Below, in pieces: positions 59,749 through 64,000 of a stretch of 64,000 nucleotides of DNA. Every line of letters starts with the position of its first letter. The stretch's first letter is position 1. The notes under the pieces are model-generated. The model was not told the DNA's origin. It saw only the letters and a program-made list of their open reading frames with translations, and searched no databases. The translations under genes and the position numbers were made by a program. The stretch lies in contig JAYFPE010000034.1 of the NCBI GenBank assembly GCA_034928145.1, positions 17,953 to 81,952 of the forward strand, read 5' to 3'. Source of the stretch: Pelethousia sp034928145 (GTDB lineage Bacteria > Bacillota > Clostridia > Christensenellales > CAG-138).

Positions 59749-59997
59749 TCAGCGGCGGCCGCCCGCGCCGCTTTGCAACGCGCGCACCTTGATCCATATG
59801 GAAAGGATGACGATGGCGAACAGCGCAATGCCTCCCATGTAAGACCAGAACATATTGGGGCTTTCGTCCGCGACGATGGCGCCGTCCTCGTTCATCATGG
59901 GGGCCGGCGTGGCTTCCGCCGCTGGCGCGGCCAGGGCGGGGAGGGCAAGGCTTACAAGAAGCAGGAAGGCCAGCAGGATGACAAAATGTTTGCGCAT
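59749..59997 (-). CDS. Small secreted/membrane protein between gyrB and gyrA
   Basis: I do not recognise this 82-residue protein. It has a signal-peptide-like N-terminus (RKHFVILLAFLLLVSLALPALA, cleavage after ALAAPA likely), a short Ala/Pro/Glu-rich outside segment with MMNEDGAIVADES, one membrane helix (~50-70, MGGIALFAIVILSIWIKV) and a short basic cytoplasmic tail ending GGRR. It would be a type I single-pass protein of only ~60 residues after cleavage. AGGAGA precedes the ATG by 5 nt, so it is likely translated. It lies inside the gyrase operon, 15 bp from the gyrB stop. The function is unknown. Confidence 0.65.
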   Translation of the reverse strand: MRKHFVILLAFLLLVSLALPALAAPAAEATPAPMMNEDGAIVADESPNMFWSYMGGIALFAIVILSIWIKVRALQSGAGGRR

Positions 59998-60012
59998 AGG
60001 TCTCTCCTTTTT

Positions 60013-61947
60013 TTATACGTCGAGATCGGTCACCAATCGGCTGTTTTGCTCGATGAATTCGCGCCTGGGCTCCACCTTATCGCCCATGAGCACGGTAAAG
60101 ATCTCATCCGCGCGAATGGCGTCTTCCAAATGGACTTGCAGCATCACGCGGTTATCCGGATCCATGGTGGTTTCCCAAAGCTGCTCGGGGTTCATCTCGC
60201 CCAGGCCCTTGTAGCGCTGGATGGCGGGCTTGGGTTCCCTGCCGATCTCGGCCAGGATGGAATCCCGCTGCTCGTCGCTGTAGGCATACCACACGCCCTT
60301 GCCGCGGGATATCTTATATAGCGGCGGCTGGGCGATGTAGACATAGCCCTGGTCGATCAGGGGCCGCATATGGCGGTAGAAAAAGGTGAGCATCAGGATG
60401 CGGATATGGCTGCCGTCGACATCCGCATCCGTCATGCAGACGATCTTGTGATACCGCAGCTTGGCTGGATCGAAATCCTCGTCGATGCCCGCGCCGAAGG
60501 CCGTGATCATGGATCTGATCTCGTTATTGGAGAGGATCTTATCCAGCCTGGTCTTTTCGACATTAAGAATTTTTCCGCGCAGGGGCAATATAGCCTGGAA
60601 AGCGGGGTTGCGGCCCTGCTTGGCGCTGCCGCCCGCGCTATCGCCCTCTACCAGGAAAATTTCGCACTTGCTAGGGTCCTTTTCCGAGCAATCCGAAAGC
60701 TTTCCGGGCAGGGAGGTAGAGTCCAACGCGGTTTTACGCCTCGTCAGCTCGCGCGCTTTGCGTGCGGCCTCCCTGGCGCGGTTGGCCATGAGGCATTTAT
60801 CCACGATCAGCCGGGCTTCCGCCGGGTGCTCCTCGAGATAGGTGGAAAGGCCGTCGCTCACCGCGCTGTCGACCAATTGGCGGATATAGGCGTTGCCCAG
60901 CTTGGTTTTGGTTTGCCCCTCGAACTGCGGCTCCGTCAGCTTCACGCTGATGATGGCCGTGAGCCCTTCGCGGATATCCTCGCCGGAAAGGTTCACATCG
61001 TTCTCTTTGAGCAGCTTATACTTGCGGGCGTAATCGTTGACCACGCGGGTCAGCGCCGCCCTGAAGCCCACCAGGTGGCTGCCGCCCTCCATGGTGTTGA
61101 TGTTGTTCGCAAAGGTAAAAACGCTCTCGTTATAATCGCTGTTATACTGCATGGCCACCTCCACCGAAGCGGTCTCCTGCTTTTCGGGCTCATCTTTAGA
61201 GGCCTCAAAATAGATCGGCTCGGGGTGCAGCACGTCTTTATTTTTATTGAGGTGCTTAACAAAGGAGATGATACCCCCCTCGTAGCAAAAGCTCTTTTGC
61301 CGCTGCGGCTCCACGCGGTTATCCGTAACGGTTATTTTGAGGCCCTTGTTGAGGAAGGCTACCTCCCGCATGCGGCTGGTCATCAGGTCGAAGTTATACT
61401 CCACGCTGTCGAAAATAGCGCTGTCCGCCAAATAAGAGATCGTGGTGCCGGAGTTTTCGCCCTCATAGGTTCCAACCTGCTTAACATCCGCAGTCGGCTC
61501 GCCGTGTTCATAGCGCTGCTTGTAGATGATGCCATCCCGCCGCACCTCCGCCACCAGCCATTCCGCCAGGGCGTTTACCACGGAAAGGCCCACGCCGTGC
61601 AGACCCCCGCTTACTTTATAGCCGCTTCCGCCGAACTTTCCGCCCGCATGCAGCACCGTGAGCGCCACTTCCAGCGCGCTCTTGCCCATCTTTTCATGAT
61701 AGCCCACGGGGATGCCGCGGCCGTTGTCGTTCACGGCAATGGAATTATCCGCGTTGATGCAGATTTCCACATGTGTGCAGTAGCCCGCGAGCGCCTCGTC
61801 AATGGCGTTGTCGACCAATTCCCAAACGAGGTGGTGGAGGCCGCGCGAATCCGTGGAACCGATATACATGCCGGGCCGCCGTTTAACGGCCTCCAGTCCT
61901 TCCAGAACCTGAATTTCCGAAGCGTTGTAGTCCGTATGGTTGCTCAT
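60013..61947 (-). CDS. gyrB: DNA gyrase subunit B
   Basis: GyrB (644 residues) is the ATPase of gyrase. The GHKL ATP-binding domain contains ELVDNAIDEALAG (~47), NGRGIPVGYH and GGLHGVGLSVVNALA. The transducer follows to ~390. The TOPRIM domain has LVEGDSAGGSAKQGRN (~425) and DADVDGSHIRILML (~500). The C-terminal tail has RYKGLGEMNPEQLWETTMDP. The length fits the short Gram-positive type without the ~170-residue insert of E. coli. AAAGGA precedes the ATG. It is transcribed from recF toward gyrA, as in most Firmicutes origins. Confidence 0.97.
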   Translation of the reverse strand: MSNHTDYNASEIQVLEGLEAVKRRPGMYIGSTDSRGLHHLVWELVDNAIDEALAGYCTHVEICINADNSIAVNDNGRGIPVGYHEKMGKSALEVALTVLHAGGKFGGSGYKVSGGLHGVGLSVVNALAEWLVAEVRRDGIIYKQRYEHGEPTADVKQVGTYEGENSGTTISYLADSAIFDSVEYNFDLMTSRMREVAFLNKGLKITVTDNRVEPQRQKSFCYEGGIISFVKHLNKNKDVLHPEPIYFEASKDEPEKQETASVEVAMQYNSDYNESVFTFANNINTMEGGSHLVGFRAALTRVVNDYARKYKLLKENDVNLSGEDIREGLTAIISVKLTEPQFEGQTKTKLGNAYIRQLVDSAVSDGLSTYLEEHPAEARLIVDKCLMANRAREAARKARELTRRKTALDSTSLPGKLSDCSEKDPSKCEIFLVEGDSAGGSAKQGRNPAFQAILPLRGKILNVEKTRLDKILSNNEIRSMITAFGAGIDEDFDPAKLRYHKIVCMTDADVDGSHIRILMLTFFYRHMRPLIDQGYVYIAQPPLYKISRGKGVWYAYSDEQRDSILAEIGREPKPAIQRYKGLGEMNPEQLWETTMDPDNRVMLQVHLEDAIRADEIFTVLMGDKVEPRREFIEQNSRLVTDLDV

Positions 61948-62084
61948 GCTCTATCCTTTCTATATAAGGGGCTTATGCCCCGACCCCCGCGCCCGCCTGT
62001 GCGTTTCTTTCGCAGCCGGCAGCGGGGACTCCTATCGTTTTCCATGGGTCCCTTCTATTGGAAGGATTCCCTTTCGGGCCGCTT

Positions 62085-63182
62085 TCAAATCAGCGGCATA
62101 AGTTCTCCAGCGCGGCACTGCCAGAGCGCCGCCCCGCCTATATCGGCCTTTTCCAACCCATCAAGCGACGTGCAGGTGAGGAAACACTGGCAGCCCTTCA
62201 CACTGTGGAGCAGCAACCGCTGGCGGCTTTGATCCAACTCGCTCAAAACATCATCCAGCAGCAGCACAGGGGGCTCGCCTTTTTCTTCCCGCAAAAGCGC
62301 CAGCTCCGAGAGCTTAACGGAAAGGGCCGCCGTGCGCTGCTGGCCCTGCGAGCCAAAAGCCCTTAGGTCGATCTCGCCCAAGCGGATGGCCATATCATCC
62401 CTATGCGGCCCGGTTTGCGTGAAGCCCCGCCGCAAATCCTCCGCAGCGCCCTCTGTAAGCGCCTGCAAAAGGTTTTCGCGCAGATCCGCAGGCGCATCCA
62501 TGGCCACGTTGGGCTGGTAGGCGATGGCGAGCTTTTCCTTGCCATCCGTAATGCTCCTGTGCAGGTCGTAGGCGATGGTGGAGAGGCTGTCTATAAACCT
62601 TTGCCGCTCGGCCATGATGGCCTCGCCCAATGTGGCCAATTGCTCATCCCACATGGCCAGCATGCCCGGGCGGATATCAAACCCCTTCAAAAGCGCGTTG
62701 CGCTGGCGCAGGGCAGCGTTATATTGCTGCAAGCGGTAATAATAGGCGGGCCTTGCTTGGCTCAGCTCCATATCGAGAAATCTGCGGCGCTCCGCCGGCC
62801 CGGCCTTGACCAGGCAAAGATCCTCCGGGGCGAACATTACCACGTTGAGCACGCCCATCAGCTCGCCCGTACGACCAGCCAGCTGCCGATCGATGAATAT
62901 CTTTTTTCGTTCGCCATCCCGCAGCTTGATCTCGATCAAATGGCTGCCTGTGAGCGATTCGATTTCGGCCCCCACATAGCCGCCCTCGCAGCCGCGAGCA
63001 GTTAGCTCCCAATCCCTTGGCGTGCGGTGCGATCTGCCAAAAGCGCATAAAAAAACGGCTTCCGCGGCGTTCGTTTTACCCTGGGCATTATCCCCCACGA
63101 TCACATTTACCCCGGGCTGGGGCTTGAAATCCAGGGCGCTATAATTACGGTATTGATTGAGCCGAAGCCTGCTAAGACGCAC
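62085..63182 (-). CDS. recF: DNA replication/repair protein RecF
   Basis: RecF (365 residues) is an SMC-like ATPase that, with RecO and RecR, loads RecA at gaps. Walker A is VGDNAQGKTNAAEAV (~28-42), followed by FGRSHRT, then the signature QGQQRTAALSVKLSELALL (~300) and Walker B PPVLLLDDVLSELDQ (~325), closing with QCFLTCT. I chose GTG 63182 because homology begins there (RLSRLRLNQYRNY), with AAAGGGG upstream and the promoter at 63220-63248 immediately before it. In most Firmicutes dnaN lies just upstream; here there is a parS site and repeats instead. Confidence 0.95.
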   Translation of the reverse strand: MRLSRLRLNQYRNYSALDFKPQPGVNVIVGDNAQGKTNAAEAVFLCAFGRSHRTPRDWELTARGCEGGYVGAEIESLTGSHLIEIKLRDGERKKIFIDRQLAGRTGELMGVLNVVMFAPEDLCLVKAGPAERRRFLDMELSQARPAYYYRLQQYNAALRQRNALLKGFDIRPGMLAMWDEQLATLGEAIMAERQRFIDSLSTIAYDLHRSITDGKEKLAIAYQPNVAMDAPADLRENLLQALTEGAAEDLRRGFTQTGPHRDDMAIRLGEIDLRAFGSQGQQRTAALSVKLSELALLREEKGEPPVLLLDDVLSELDQSRQRLLLHSVKGCQCFLTCTSLDGLEKADIGGAALWQCRAGELMPLI

Positions 63183-63219
63183 CCGTTTCGCCCCTTTCCG
63201 CCCATTTTCCACACTAACG

Positions 63220-63248
63220 ATAATACCATAAAATTGCGGTTTTTTCAA
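63220..63248 (-). promoter_or_regulatory. Promoter of the recF-gyrB-gyrA operon
   Basis: On the minus strand: TTGAAA (63243-63248), 17 bp, TATTAT (63220-63225), ~35 bp before the recF GTG. A TTTTCCACA sequence (63205-63213), one mismatch from a DnaA box, overlaps the transcription start region. Confidence 0.75.
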
Positions 63249-63292
63249 GTTGTTTAATATAATAAGAAGGGACTCCAATATATCACCAAGAA

Positions 63293-63308
63293 TGCTTCAC
63301 GTGAAACA
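63293..63308. promoter_or_regulatory. parS-like ParB (Spo0J) binding site
   Basis: TGCTTCACGTGAAACA differs from the bacterial parS consensus TGTTTCACGTGAAACA at one position (third base). parS sites cluster around oriC, agreeing with recF-gyrB-gyrA next to it. Confidence 0.85.
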
Positions 63309-64000
63309 TGTAGAAAATAGGCATATTACGCGCAGGGCATCCCTTTGCGGGCGGCGGTCCTACGCGAGCGGAAGTCCTACGCGGGCGGCGGTCCTGCGCG
63401 GATAGCGGTCCTACGCGGTCAGCGAGCGCGAGGCCCGGCCCTTGCGGGAGTTGGTTTGGTAAAAGGCCGTTTGTTGCCTTAGGTTTGATGGAGGGGACGT
63501 TGCCTTGGGCGTTTCTCCTGCGCCCTTTGCAAAGAAGGGAAAAGGCGGTTGGCCTGCCCGCATGATGATCGGGAATGGTGCAGGATAGATTCCCCGGATG
63601 GGGGGAGCGCACGGTAGTTGGGACGTGGAATGCCGCGGGATTGTGCTTCGAATGAGGGGACAGTAAGAAGCCGGGCGAGGCGGACAATATAGGGATGAAC
63701 TGTACTCGCCAGCGCAAACGTAACGCCAACCGCCAGCCATGAGGCGGGGGCGGCGCACGATGCTGCGGGCGCTATGGATTCCGCGCGTGACGCAGTTTGC
63801 CCAGGATTATATAAGAACATCTGCCTACCACAAACCCAAAATGAGACAGCAATTTGCACCGTAGAGGGGCGAGCGGGTTGCCCACGGCATCTGTTTCACG
63901 GCTTTGAAGCGATAGGAACAGCTTGCCGGGGGCCCGCCGAGCCACGATACATTCGGGCACGGAACACAACAAGGGTCGTGCCTAATCTGCGTTCCGAGGG
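63309..64000. other. Intergenic region with repeat B copy 4; no gene recognised
   Basis: 63327-63480 is repeat B: four units of GCGGTCCTACGCGGGCG type and the tail CAGCGAGCGCGAGGCCCGGC ... AAAGGCCGTTTGTTGCC. Beyond 63481 several overlapping frames are open on the minus strand, but none resembles a known protein, has a good ribosome-binding site, or shows coding-like composition. No DnaA-box cluster, tRNA or rRNA was seen up to the window end. Confidence 0.55.

Noticed and set aside
57209..59842. Very long open frame (877 codons) on the plus strand opposite gyrA
   Set aside because: It is antisense to an unmistakable gyrA. Long antisense frames are expected in GC-rich coding DNA; the translation is His/Ala/Val-rich and resembles no protein.
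60370..62232. 620-codon open frame opposite gyrB and recF
   Set aside because: Shadow of the real genes in a GC-rich codon pattern; no ribosome-binding site and no recognisable domain.
63479..63972. Overlapping open frames near the right end as genes
   Set aside because: No start with a ribosome-binding site, no recognisable motifs, and several frames are open at once, as expected by chance in this composition.

Overview
The window looks like chromosome from a GC-rich, endospore-forming member of the Clostridia (Bacillota). The evidence is the spmA/spmB pair, a class III fructose-1,6-bisphosphatase, a pyrophosphate-type phosphofructokinase, an FMN-riboswitch-controlled RibU, and recF-gyrB-gyrA close to a parS-like site. 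Genus and species cannot be read from the sequence. Nearly every gene has a strong purine-rich ribosome-binding site, and many promoters are textbook sigma-A type (TTGACA, 17 bp, TANAAT). No tRNA, rRNA, CRISPR array or transposase gene was found.

Layout. 1-11.3 kb is housekeeping: the end of nadE, an XRE regulator with a divergent small gene, PPi-PFK and FBPase back to back, an NlpC/P60 protein, a phosphoesterase lipoprotein, lepB, hpt, tilS and ychF. 11.3-16.3 kb holds an AbrB regulator, a frameshifted CPBP protease and a MacB-like ABC efflux set. 16.5-18 kb holds a horizontally acquired, AT-richer erm methyltransferase with a leader peptide and an attenuator. 18-33.4 kb is a large divergent sugar locus. 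The leftward arm is cupin, flavin reductase, aldo/keto reductase, L-rhamnose isomerase, ASRT-domain protein, ribose-type ABC importer and MFS transporter. The rightward arm is a LacI regulator, an L-xylulose-type kinase, and 4- and 3-epimerases. The enzyme set fits L-lyxose (via L-xylulose) better than L-rhamnose.

33.7-41 kb holds a frameshifted aspartate aminotransferase, comB, spmAB, a ribbon-helix-helix protein, a tRNA methyltransferase, rsmI and metG. 41.7-46.2 kb is a three-gene module: a surface protein with three lamin-tail domains and a CotH kinase domain, a VTC-type protein, and a DUF4956 membrane protein. 46.3-51.7 kb holds an ABC exporter, a GpsA-like dehydrogenase, TatD, a 3-hydroxyacyl-CoA dehydrogenase family protein and riboswitch-ribU. 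52-55.4 kb holds a BlaI/BlaR1-type pair whose C-terminal NlpC/P60 domain is cut off by two in-frame stop codons, and an alpha/beta hydrolase. 55.6-63.2 kb is recF-gyrB-small membrane protein-gyrA-CCA transferase on the minus strand. A near-consensus parS lies just upstream of recF.

Between genes there are several dispersed repeat families: 16-18 bp tandem units with a conserved tail (four clear copies), a 61-65 bp tandem array, a roughly 75 bp repeat present twice, a roughly 230 bp palindrome-bounded element, and terminators sharing a GGCGCA/TGCGCC stem.
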